From assembly GCF_900187645.1 (NCBI RefSeq), contig NZ_FYEE01000014.1, positions 1 to 64,000 on the forward strand: DNA of 64,000 nucleotides, in the 5' to 3' direction. The position numbers were made by a program, and so were the translations under genes. Shown here one piece after another: positions 17,390-25,314 of this stretch. Each line of letters opens with the position of its first letter. The stretch's first letter is position 1. Origin of the DNA: Pseudomonas sp. Irchel 3E20. GTDB lineage: Bacteria > Pseudomonadota > Gammaproteobacteria > Pseudomonadales > Pseudomonadaceae. Below the pieces are notes generated by a model. That model was not told the DNA's origin, ran no database searches, and saw nothing but the letters and a program-made list of their open reading frames with translations.

Positions 17390-17573
17390 TGATCGCCGAC
17401 AAGCGCACCGACGCTATGACCTGGCATAGCATTGCAATACCATCGAGCGCCAGGCAGAGCGCAGAATAAGCACCGGCACCCCGCCCATTGGCCGTGACCG
17501 GGGTCAAACCCGTGGAAAAGACAGTGATAGTCAGGCTCATCCCGCCAAAGCTGGCGCGTAGGAGCCCATTGAT
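17390..17573 (-). pseudogene. Possible remnant of an MFS exporter, minus strand
   Basis: In this 200-base gap one minus-strand frame reads FGGMSLTITVFSTG, then TANGRGAGAYSALCLALDG. This resembles the conserved late-helix block of YfcJ/YhhS-like sugar-efflux MFS proteins (GxSLxFP...RGxAxGAYSAFxDLALG). The hydrophobic helix after it and everything before it are missing, and the frame is not preceded by a ribosome site. I read it as a short decayed fragment; chance similarity cannot be excluded. Confidence 0.3.
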
Positions 17574-17587
17574 ACAGGAGTGCATCC

Positions 17588-18604
17588 ATGCTGGTGTTAC
17601 GCCCAGTCGAGTCAACCGACCTGCCCCATTTGCAGCAACTGGCCCGCGAAAGTCTGCTGGGCGTCACATCCCTACCGGATGACACCTCGCTGTTGCAGGC
17701 CAAAATCGATGGCTCCCTGCGGTCCTTCGCCAAGGACGTGGACGAGCGCGCCGACGAGAGCTACTTCTTCGTCCTGCAGGACAGCTTTAGCCAGCGCCTG
17801 CACGGCTGCGCCGAGATCATCGCCACCATCGGCTTCAAAGAGCCGTTCTACAGCCTGCGCAATCGCACCTTCATCAGCACCTCGCGGGAGCTGAACATCC
17901 AGCACGCAGTGCCGGCGCTGTCGCTGTGCCAGGACCTCAACGGCCACACTTTGCTGCGCGGTTTCCACGTCGACGACGCCCTGGTGCGCGGGCCTTACGC
18001 CGAGTTGGGGTCGCGCGCACGCCTGCTGTTCATGGCCGCCCACCCGCGGCGTTTTGCCGAGGCCGCCATCACCGAGATCGTCGGCTACTACAGCGAAGAC
18101 ATGAGTTCGCCCTTCTGGGATGCCCTGGGCAAGCACTTCACCGACCTGCCCTACGCCGAGGCCGAGCGCCTCAGTGGCCTGCAAAGCCGCGAAGCCATCA
18201 CCCTGTTGATGCCCCATCACCCGATCTACATCCCCATGCTGCCGCAAGCGGCCCAGGACTGTATCGGCAAACCCCACCCGGATGGCCGCGACGCCATGGA
18301 CATGCTGCTGCGCGAAGGCTTCGAACCCCATAGCTACGTGGACATCTTCGACGGTGGCCCAACGCTTTATGCGCGCACCGCTAACATCCGCTCCATCGCC
18401 CGCAGCCAGCTTCTGACCACAGTGCGCCGGGCCCCCAGCGGCAAATTGGGCCGCTACCTGCTAAGTAACGACAAACTGCGCGATTACCGCGCCATCGTCG
18501 CCGAACTGGAGGAACCCCTGGAGGGGAAGGTCGGCCTAAGTGATGACATGCTCGAAGCCTTGCGCCTGGACGAGGGCCGCACTGTGCGGTTGATCGCCCT
18601 GTGA
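17588..18604 (+). CDS. aruF: Arginine/ornithine N-succinyltransferase alpha subunit-like (AruF paralogue)
   Basis: A 338-aa member of the AstA family. It follows AruF of the arginine succinyltransferase pathway over its full length: MLVLRPVESTDLP at the start, VTSLPDD, ESYFFVLQD, EPFYSLRN, LMPHHPIYIP and the conserved SYVDIFDGGPTLYARTANIR block. The enzyme transfers succinyl from succinyl-CoA to the alpha-amino group of arginine or ornithine, working as a heteromer with AruG. Conserved AruF elements are kept but the divergence is clear, and the rest of the aru operon is absent, so this is likely a paralogue with a different amine substrate. Confidence 0.8.
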   Translation: MLVLRPVESTDLPHLQQLARESLLGVTSLPDDTSLLQAKIDGSLRSFAKDVDERADESYFFVLQDSFSQRLHGCAEIIATIGFKEPFYSLRNRTFISTSRELNIQHAVPALSLCQDLNGHTLLRGFHVDDALVRGPYAELGSRARLLFMAAHPRRFAEAAITEIVGYYSEDMSSPFWDALGKHFTDLPYAEAERLSGLQSREAITLLMPHHPIYIPMLPQAAQDCIGKPHPDGRDAMDMLLREGFEPHSYVDIFDGGPTLYARTANIRSIARSQLLTTVRRAPSGKLGRYLLSNDKLRDYRAIVAELEEPLEGKVGLSDDMLEALRLDEGRTVRLIAL

Positions 18605-18659
18605 CCTTGCCCCGAGCCCAAGAACTACGCCTGGATAGGCGCGCCCAAGGAGCTGCACC

Positions 18660-19694
18660 ATGATCGTCCGCCCGGTGAATATCACTGACCTGCCCGCGTT
18701 GCAGGACCTGGCCCGGCATGTAGACCCCGCGCTGACCAGCCTGCCCATCAGTGAAGAGCGCATGGCCCATCGGGTGCGCTGGTCGCAACGCACCTTCGCC
18801 CAACAGGTCGAGCGCGCCGATGCCGACTACCTGTTCGTGCTCGAAGACGACGACCAACGCCTGCTCGGCGTCAGCGCCCTGGCTGGCGCGGTGGGCGAGC
18901 GCGAGCCTTGGTACAACTACCGGGTTGGCCTGACGGTGAACTCGGCGCCGGTACTGGGCATCGAGCGGCACATTCCGACCCTGTTCCTGAACAACGAAAT
19001 GACCGGCCAATCCCAGCTCTGCTCGCTGTTTCTGCGCCCGGACCTGCGCAGCGTCGGCAATGGCCGCTTGCTGTCCACGGCGCGGCTGCTGTTCGTGGCT
19101 GAGTTCCCCGAGTTGTTCGGCGAAAAACTCATCGCCGGGCTGCGCGGCTGCACCGATGAAGAAGGCTGCTCGCCGTTCTGGGACAGCCTGGGCCGGCACT
19201 TCTTCAAGCGCGACTTCTTCCACGCCGACCACCTCTCGGTGATGGGCAACAAGGCCTCCATCGCCGAACTGATGCCGCGCCAGCCGCTGTACACCTGCCT
19301 GCTCACCGAAGAGGCGCAAGCGGTGATCGGCCAAATGCACCCCAACACCCGGCACGCGGCGCAGATCCTCCAGGCCGAGGGTTTCAGCTACCACAATTAC
19401 ATCGATATTTTCGATGGCGGCCCGCTGATCGAAGCGGCGGTGGGCAACATCCGTGCCGTGCGCGACAGCCAGTCCTTGACCTTGAGCATCGGCACCCCGG
19501 ACGACGAAGCCCCGACCTGGCTGATCCACAACCGGCGCCTGGAAAACTGCCGTATCACCGCCGCCAAGGCGCGCCTGGTGGGCAATCAGTTGCTGATCGA
19601 CCGCCTCACCGCCAAACGCCTGCAACTGCAACCCGGCCAATCGGTACGCGCCGTGCCCATGGCCCTGCGCCACATGCAAGCTGTCGCCGCGTAA
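18660..19694 (+). CDS. aruG: Arginine/ornithine N-succinyltransferase beta subunit-like (AruG paralogue)
   Basis: A 344-aa AstA-family protein that matches AruG in sequence order: MIVRPVNITDLPALQ, DADYLFVLEDD, REPWYNYRVGLTV, the LCSLFL and RLLFVAEF blocks, ELMPRQPLYTC and NYIDIFDGGP. AAGGAG stands just before the ATG at 18660. With the preceding gene it restores the AruFG heteromer. The pair, together with RpiR and the N-formylglutamate amidohydrolase-like enzyme upstream, forms a compact unit that could acylate and deacylate an amino acid. Substrate unknown. Confidence 0.8.
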   Translation: MIVRPVNITDLPALQDLARHVDPALTSLPISEERMAHRVRWSQRTFAQQVERADADYLFVLEDDDQRLLGVSALAGAVGEREPWYNYRVGLTVNSAPVLGIERHIPTLFLNNEMTGQSQLCSLFLRPDLRSVGNGRLLSTARLLFVAEFPELFGEKLIAGLRGCTDEEGCSPFWDSLGRHFFKRDFFHADHLSVMGNKASIAELMPRQPLYTCLLTEEAQAVIGQMHPNTRHAAQILQAEGFSYHNYIDIFDGGPLIEAAVGNIRAVRDSQSLTLSIGTPDDEAPTWLIHNRRLENCRITAAKARLVGNQLLIDRLTAKRLQLQPGQSVRAVPMALRHMQAVAA

Positions 19695-19701
19695 CCCTCG
19701 C

Positions 19702-19815
19702 GGTAGCAAGCGGGCTCGCCCGCGCTGGGGTGCGCAGCGCCCCTCGGTGGTGTGGCACCGGGCCAATTTTTACGGCCGTTACGCGACCGAGCGCGGGCGA
19801 GCCCGTTTGCTACAC
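19702..19815. repeat. REPIN of the TAGCAAGCGGGC class
   Basis: Two inverted arms, GTAGCAAGCGGGCTCGCCCGC at 19703-19723 and its counterpart at about 19790-19814 ending in GCTACAC, frame a central stretch. Arms and much of the centre are shared with the copy at 54563-54675, while the middle differs. This is the structure of a mobile REP doublet (REPIN). Confidence 0.8.
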
Positions 19816-19865
19816 CAGTCTCCCCAAAACACCCGCCAAGGTTGACGAACGGTCATGCCAGTGTT

Positions 19866-20056
19866 CAGATGCCGCCCTGTTTCAGGTGCCTCCTGCCGCC
19901 GTGCATGAGGTGAAACGGGAAACCGGTGCGCCCTCCCAGGGCTAGTCCGGTGCTGCCCCCGCAACGGTAAGCGAGTGATGGGTTCAATCAGCCACTGTGC
20001 CTCACGGCATGGGAAGGCGAACCCCTCCAGCCTCGCAAGCCCGGAGACCGGCCTGG
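19866..20056 (+). promoter_or_regulatory. Cobalamin (adenosylcobalamin) riboswitch
   Basis: The leader of the BtuB-like gene carries the ordered conserved pieces of a B12 riboswitch: CAGGTGCC near 19883, GAGGTGAAACGGGAAACCGG (19908-19926), GGCTAGTCCGG, the highly conserved B12-box GCTGCCCCCGCAACGGTAAG (19952-19971), GCCACTG, CATGGGAAGGCG and CAAGCCCGGAGACCGGCCTG closing the fold. Binding of coenzyme B12 is known to lower expression of the downstream gene. About 115 bases separate it from the ATG, enough for an expression platform; I could not see a clear T-run, so control may be at translation. Confidence 0.95.
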
Positions 20057-20169
20057 AATGTTTGTTTGGCAAAAACCTGCGGTGGGCGGGCATGGGCCGG
20101 TATCGGCGTGTGCCCGGTACTTTCTCCTGCGTGCTTCTGCGAAAGAAACTTTTTCGAGAAGACCAAAAA

Positions 20170-22137
20170 ATGAATCAACTCCAAACCTTGCGTGCCCGGG
20201 CCCTGTGTCCTGCGCCCTTGCATGCCTGCGCGGCCCTGTGCGGCGCCCTCCTGAGCCCGGCCCTGCTGGCCGATGACAGCGCCCTGACCCTCGAACAACA
20301 AACCGTCAGCGCTCCGTCCGTGGAATCCACCACCGTCGCCGAGATGGCCAAGTACGGCAGCAAAGTGGAGATCGTCAGCCGCGAGCAGATCGAGCGCGCC
20401 GGCCCCAGCAGCGACATCTCCCGCGTCCTGCAGATGTACGTACCGGGCCTATACGTGGCGCCGAAAAACGGCCCGTTCGACTACGGCACCTATTCCCTGC
20501 TGGGCGGGCGCAACGACGACACCCTGATCCTGCTCGACGGCGTGCGCCTGAACAATCGCCTGTATGGCGGCATTTACATCGACACCCTGCCTGCCAACGC
20601 CATCGAGCGCATCGAAGTGCTCAAGGGCGGCCAGAGCCTGCTGTTCGGCACCCAGGCCGTGGCCGGGGTCATCAATATCGTCACCCGCAGCCCGCAAAGC
20701 CGCGACATCGGCGGCGAGGTCAACCTGGGTCTGGACAGCTTCATGGGCAAAACAGGCGACGCCCGCGCCGAGCGCATCGTCAGCAACGGCTGGGGCGACC
20801 TGGGCCTTTTGGCCTACGTCAGCCACAACGTCTCCGACGGCTACCAACCGTTTCGCAACCGCGACTACAGCGCCAACACCACGGACAAAAAGCGTTCCTA
20901 CGAGGTCACCACCTTCGGTGCCAAGGCCATCCAGGCGTTGGGCGACGATGCGCGCCTGGAGCTGTTCTACCAATACTCCGACGCCAACCTGGACTTCGCC
21001 CGGCCCGCCAACAACCGCAAAACCACCAACGACCGCGTGCAGCAAATCGCCACGGCCACCTTCGAGCACAGCCTCAGCGAACGCCTGAGCTATTTCGTCA
21101 AAGGCCACGTCAACGACTGGGACACCCGCTACACCCGCATCAACAACGCCCCGGGCGGCGCCACCACGGTGGTCAACGACAAGGATTACTGGGGCTTCAC
21201 CGACTGGGGCGTGCAGGCCGAAGGCAAGGCCGAACTGGACGGCGGCCACGTGCTGGTGTTCGGCGCCGACAACCAGTGGTTCAAGGGCCAGGACGATGTG
21301 CTCATCATCGACGACAACCAGGCCCAGGCCCACGCCCTCTACACCCAATTGCGCCCGGTGATCGCCGCCCTGCCCGACTGGCACCCCAGCCTCGGCATCC
21401 GCCACGAAGCCATGAGCGGCGGCGATAGCGCCACCGTGGGCATGCTCACCTCGCTCTATGACCTCAACCCCAACTGGCAGCTGCGCGGCCAGTACGGCAG
21501 CGCCTACAAGCTGCCCAACGCCGAACAGTTGTTCGCCCGCGAAGACGATGAAATCGGCAACCGCAACCTCAAGCCCGAAAAAAGCCGCAACGCCGAGCTG
21601 GGGCTGGACTACAAGGGCGAACTGCTGAACCGCGACTTCAGTGCCAGCGTCACTGGGTTTAGGCGCAAGATCACCGACCTGATTGCTCTGGACGACATCC
21701 ACTGGACCAACAGCCAGGGCGAGGTGCGGGTGCGCGGCGTCGAACTGGACGGCAAATGGCAGCTGGACGAGCGCTGGAGCCTGTCGGCGGACATGACCCG
21801 CAACCTGGTGGAAGGCAACCACGGCGTCACCCTGACCAACATCCCCAGCTTCTTCGCCCGCTCGCGCCTGGCCTTCGACGCCGACAATCGCCTGTGGGGC
21901 GTGGCCGGCGCGGTGCGCTACATCCGCAGCGTGGTGGGCGCCAAGGAGGTGGAATACGGCCACTACGCGGTAGTGGACGCCGACGCCTACCGCTACCTCG
22001 ACAACGCCCGCCAGCACCGCATCAGCCTGCTGGTGGAAAACCTGCTCGACCGCGACTACGTCACCAGCCGCGCCAGCTCGGTGGACAACCTGGGGCGCCC
22101 GTTCACCAGCGAAGTGCGCTACACGTACCGCTTCTGA
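20170..22137 (+). CDS. btuB: TonB-dependent receptor, BtuB-like (cobalamin uptake)
   Basis: A 655-aa outer-membrane protein. I start at the ATG at 20170, downstream of the riboswitch; the frame is open further up only by chance. A signal peptide ends near LLADDSA. The plug domain follows (LLGGRNDDTLILLDGVRLN, IERIEVLKGGQSLLFGTQA) and then a 22-stranded barrel closing with the usual terminal Phe (RYTYRF). The TonB box region is around residues 40-50. Riboswitch control and the BtuF-like gene two genes down make vitamin B12 or another corrinoid the likely substrate. The stop shares one base with the next start. Confidence 0.88.
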   Translation: MNQLQTLRARALCPAPLHACAALCGALLSPALLADDSALTLEQQTVSAPSVESTTVAEMAKYGSKVEIVSREQIERAGPSSDISRVLQMYVPGLYVAPKNGPFDYGTYSLLGGRNDDTLILLDGVRLNNRLYGGIYIDTLPANAIERIEVLKGGQSLLFGTQAVAGVINIVTRSPQSRDIGGEVNLGLDSFMGKTGDARAERIVSNGWGDLGLLAYVSHNVSDGYQPFRNRDYSANTTDKKRSYEVTTFGAKAIQALGDDARLELFYQYSDANLDFARPANNRKTTNDRVQQIATATFEHSLSERLSYFVKGHVNDWDTRYTRINNAPGGATTVVNDKDYWGFTDWGVQAEGKAELDGGHVLVFGADNQWFKGQDDVLIIDDNQAQAHALYTQLRPVIAALPDWHPSLGIRHEAMSGGDSATVGMLTSLYDLNPNWQLRGQYGSAYKLPNAEQLFAREDDEIGNRNLKPEKSRNAELGLDYKGELLNRDFSASVTGFRRKITDLIALDDIHWTNSQGEVRVRGVELDGKWQLDERWSLSADMTRNLVEGNHGVTLTNIPSFFARSRLAFDADNRLWGVAGAVRYIRSVVGAKEVEYGHYAVVDADAYRYLDNARQHRISLLVENLLDRDYVTSRASSVDNLGRPFTSEVRYTYRF

Positions 22138-22895
22138 TGAACACCCCAAGCACATACCAACAGGTGCTGTTCGTCGGCCCGGGCCTGCGTGACGGCTCGC
22201 AAGGCCAGGCCTTTGCCGCCGCGTTACGCACCTTGCGCGGCGCGGCGCCGAACGAGCGGATCATCGACACCCTGCACAGCTTCGACGGGCTCTGGCAGGC
22301 CCTCCAAGCACCGCGCCAGCACCTCGGCGAGCAGGTGCTGGTGGTGGACCTGGAGCCCGCGTCCGACAGCGCCTACCTGGACTGGTTGCGCGATGAGCTG
22401 GCGCGCCGCGCGGCCGCCCACCCGCAGGCGCCAAGGCTCTGGGTCACCGCCTCGGCCCTCGGCCGCCGGGGCCTGGCGGCCGACGCGGTGTGCGCCGAGG
22501 TGGCGCGCAGCGAGCGCCACTTGCCCTGCGAGCGGGTGGCCCCGGTGGCCGCCGACCCAGGCTGGGAACACCCGCCGGCCCACGCCCGCCACCTGTTTTT
22601 GTGCACCGGCCCGCGTTGCGTGCGCCGGGGCGCCCTGGCGCGGTGGAAAACCCTGCGCCGCCATTTGCTCGACCATCACCTGGTAGAAACCCCGGGCGGC
22701 GTACTGCTGACCCGCACCGCTTGCCAGTTCCCATGCAACCGTGGGCCGCTGCTGACGGTTTACCCCGATGCCTGCTGGTACCGCATCGCCACCGACGACG
22801 ACGCCCGGCGCCTGGTGGACGAACACCTGCTGGGCAATAGGCCGGTCGCGGCCCTGCTGATCCATCCGCCCTCAGGAGGCCTGCCCGATGCGTAG
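22137..22895 (+). CDS. Thioredoxin-like [2Fe-2S] ferredoxin-domain protein of the B12 uptake operon
   Basis: A 252-aa protein whose ATG overlaps the btuB stop (TGATG). The C-terminal third has LFLCTGPRC and, about 50 residues later, RTACQFPCNRGP, giving the four cysteines of a thioredoxin-like [2Fe-2S] ferredoxin fold. The N-terminal part has no clear family mark. Genes of this kind accompany cobalamin receptors in pseudomonads; a role in corrinoid reduction or handling after uptake is plausible but unproven. It overlaps the next gene by eight bases. Confidence 0.75.
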   Translation: MNTPSTYQQVLFVGPGLRDGSQGQAFAAALRTLRGAAPNERIIDTLHSFDGLWQALQAPRQHLGEQVLVVDLEPASDSAYLDWLRDELARRAAAHPQAPRLWVTASALGRRGLAADAVCAEVARSERHLPCERVAPVAADPGWEHPPAHARHLFLCTGPRCVRRGALARWKTLRRHLLDHHLVETPGGVLLTRTACQFPCNRGPLLTVYPDACWYRIATDDDARRLVDEHLLGNRPVAALLIHPPSGGLPDA

Positions 22896-23811
22896 ATTCT
22901 TCGTTGCCGCTACGTGGCTGTGCCTGGCCGCCCCAGCCTTTGGCCAAACCTATGGCAACTGCGGCCAAACCTGGGCCGTGGCGCAGCCGCCGCAGCGCAT
23001 CGTGGCCCTCAACCAGCACAGCGCCGACACCCTGCTCAGCCTCGGCGCCGGCGACTTGCTGGCCGGCGTGGCCTATATCGACGACGACGGCGCAGCCATT
23101 GAACACGGCGCCTATCGCGCCATCCCGGTGATTTCCCGGCTCTATCCTTCAGCCGAAGTGCTCTATAGCCAGCATGCCGACCTGGTGGTGGGCGGCTTTG
23201 CTTCGGCGTTCGACAACAACCTGACCTCGCGCGCCACCCTGGGCGCCAACGGCATCGCCAGCTACTTGATGGAATCGGCCTGCGACGGCCGCTCCCTGGA
23301 TTTTTTCGGGCATATCCGCAACGACCTACGCACCCTCGGCGCGCTGGTGCGCCAGCCCGAGCGCGCTAAGCAGTTGATCGCCCGCCTGGATGCCGACCTG
23401 GCCGGCGCCCGCGCGCTGCATGACGAAAGCCGAGTGCTGTCGGTGTTCTACCTCGACAGCGAGGTCAATGGCCTGCACAGCGTCGGCACACGGGGTTTTA
23501 TCACCGCCCTGCTGGCCGCCGCGGGCGGGCGTAACAGCTTCGCCGACGTCGACATCCCGCGCCTGAACGTGAGCAATGAAGTGCTGTTGATGAACGACCC
23601 CGACGTGATCCTGCTGGCCGACGCCGTGTGGTCCCCGGCCAGCCGCAAGCGCCACCTGCTCCAGACCGACCCGCTGCTCTCACGCCTGCGCGCCGTGCGG
23701 GAAAACCGCCTGATCGACATCCCCTTCGCCCACCTCGTGCCCACCCCGGCCAGCGGCGCCGTGGCCCTGGACCTGGCCAAGCGGTTCAAGGCGATGGCGG
23801 GCAAGCGGTAG
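22888..23811 (+). CDS. Periplasmic cobalamin-binding protein, BtuF-like
   Basis: A 307-aa protein with a signal peptide ending near AFGQTYG. The helical-backbone metal/vitamin-binding fold is indicated by PQRIVALNQHSADTLLSLGA near the N-terminus, ADLVVGG, and DPDVILLAD plus PLLSRLRAVRENRLIDIP toward the end. Members of this group bind B12, siderophores or haem; the riboswitch and receptor upstream favour B12. No permease (BtuC) or ATPase (BtuD) follows, so the inner-membrane part must be encoded elsewhere. Confidence 0.8.
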   Translation: MRRFFVAATWLCLAAPAFGQTYGNCGQTWAVAQPPQRIVALNQHSADTLLSLGAGDLLAGVAYIDDDGAAIEHGAYRAIPVISRLYPSAEVLYSQHADLVVGGFASAFDNNLTSRATLGANGIASYLMESACDGRSLDFFGHIRNDLRTLGALVRQPERAKQLIARLDADLAGARALHDESRVLSVFYLDSEVNGLHSVGTRGFITALLAAAGGRNSFADVDIPRLNVSNEVLLMNDPDVILLADAVWSPASRKRHLLQTDPLLSRLRAVRENRLIDIPFAHLVPTPASGAVALDLAKRFKAMAGKR

Positions 23812-23860
23812 GGGTTTCACAGCGTAAAGAGCGACCTCTGTGGGCCGCGTTGCCGGGCTT

Positions 23861-24050
23861 TTGTGGGAGCGGGCCCGCCCGCGATGGCGGCATTGCAAGC
23901 GCTAGAGGGGCATCGGCTGTACCGACCTCATCGCGGGCGGGCCCGCTCCCACAGTTGAACTGTGATTTTCCTCTGTATGAGCGAGCCTGCTCGCGAGGGC
24001 GGCACGCAGTGGCGGTGACCAGGGGTAAGGGTAAGACAGTTGCTCCTACA
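23861..24050. repeat. Composite REP element, diverged copy of the 195-bp unit at 52758
   Basis: TTGTGGGAGCGGGCCCGCCC and the inverse arm GGGCCCGCTCCCACAG enclose about 95 bases; then GAACTGTG, a second palindrome GAGCGAGCCTGCTCGCGAGGG, GGTGACCAGGGGTAAGG and GACAGTTGCTCC follow. The same order of blocks makes up each unit of the tandem array at 52758-53538. It fills the gap between the BtuF-like gene and the GGDEF gene; nothing else is seen. Confidence 0.75.
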
Positions 24051-24057
24051 AGGTGCT

Positions 24058-25110
24058 TCAGCCCACCGACGCCGCCACTCCACAAATCACCCGATTACGC
24101 CCCGTGGTCTTGGCGGCATACAAGGCCTGGTCGGCGTGGCTGAGCCACAGGGTGGCGTCGCTGTGGGCCGGGTCGTAGGCGGCCAGGCCGATGCTCAGGC
24201 TGACTTTCAGGCTCGGGCTCTGGGCATAGCCCAGGCAGGCAAAGCGCTCGCGCAGGGCCTCCATCACCTGGGCGGCGCTGTGCAGGGGCACATCCGGCAG
24301 GATCACGCAAAACTCGTCACCGCCATAGCGCCCGGCCATGTCGCTGGCGCGCAGGTTCTGCGTGAGGATGCGGCTCAACTGGCGCAGCACGATGTCGCCG
24401 GCGACATGGCCATAGGTGTCGTTGATGGTCTTGAAGTGGTCGATATCGATCAAGGCAATTGCCCCGCTGCGTGATTGCTGGCGGCAGCGTTGGAACTCCA
24501 GGTCCAGTTGATCCTTCCACGCACCGTGGTTGAGCAGGCCGGTAAGGCTGTCGGTGCGGCTCAGGGCCAGCAGCTCGCGTTTGTGCCGGCCCAGGGTGGC
24601 GGCCTGGCGATAGCAGATCCAGCCCAGCGCCAGCGGGTAAAGGCTCAGCAACGGCAGGCTGGCATACAACTGCACAGGCGTGGTCTGGGGGATGAACAAC
24701 GGGGCGAAAATCATCAGGGAAGTCGCCACGCCAAGGCCCTGGGCCACGAACCCGGCCAGCAGAAAGCGAACCCCGCCGATGGCGACGTTGTTCATCGCCA
24801 TCATCGACAGCGAGGTGACGCTGGGCAGCGGATTGAAATGCATGGCGCCAACCCAGAACCCGGCCATGTAGGAGTCGATCAGCAGGTTACGCCGCTCGCT
24901 GTCGTAGGGCGCCTTGGCCAGGCGCGAGCACAGGTACGCCAACGGCGCCCAGGCAAAGCCGTTGAACAGCATCAAGGCCCAGACCCAGGCCGGCGGATGC
25001 AGCGGATACATCGCCGCGCCCACGCAAACAAACCCCAGGGCCAGGCCCAGGGTACGTGAGCTGTAAAGCCTCCTTGCCAGTGAACGTCCCTTGTCGCCGG
25101 TGTGAGGCAT
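24058..25110 (-). CDS. Diguanylate cyclase, MASE2-GGDEF (AdrA-like)
   Basis: A 350-aa inner-membrane protein. Residues about 15-170 are a multi-helix sensor of the MASE2 type; residues about 185-345 are a GGDEF domain with the intact active-site motif GGDEF at 263-267. It therefore likely makes cyclic di-GMP. The inhibitory site RxxD is present as RASD at 254-257, exactly five residues before GGDEF, so product feedback is expected. MASE2-GGDEF proteins such as AdrA control exopolysaccharide synthesis, which is notable given the polysaccharide operon 6 kb away, but no direct link can be read here. Confidence 0.92.
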   Translation of the reverse strand: MPHTGDKGRSLARRLYSSRTLGLALGFVCVGAAMYPLHPPAWVWALMLFNGFAWAPLAYLCSRLAKAPYDSERRNLLIDSYMAGFWVGAMHFNPLPSVTSLSMMAMNNVAIGGVRFLLAGFVAQGLGVATSLMIFAPLFIPQTTPVQLYASLPLLSLYPLALGWICYRQAATLGRHKRELLALSRTDSLTGLLNHGAWKDQLDLEFQRCRQQSRSGAIALIDIDHFKTINDTYGHVAGDIVLRQLSRILTQNLRASDMAGRYGGDEFCVILPDVPLHSAAQVMEALRERFACLGYAQSPSLKVSLSIGLAAYDPAHSDATLWLSHADQALYAAKTTGRNRVICGVAASVG

Positions 25111-25314
25111 CGGGGGCCAAACTCCTGTGACAGGTAAACAGCGTGAGGGGAGTCTATCAGGGCAACGTCAAATAGCCATCACCGACCGGCAGACCGCGAT
25201 CCAGGCACCTACAGCAGTCCGGCAAAGAATGAAGTCGGGAAGAAACTTCGTTTGCCAGCCCCCCGCTTGCCCAACAGAATCGCGCCATCGCCCTGTTGCC
25301 TGGAACCTACCGCC

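Noticed and set aside
20449..22155. A 568-codon minus-strand frame opposite the BtuB-like receptor
   Set aside because: Same third-position GC effect; composition is Val/Ala/Gly/His-rich without any motif.
24058..25110. Direct c-di-GMP control of the polysaccharide operon by the nearby GGDEF gene
   Set aside because: Distance and separate transcription give no support; no PilZ-domain gene was seen in the operon.
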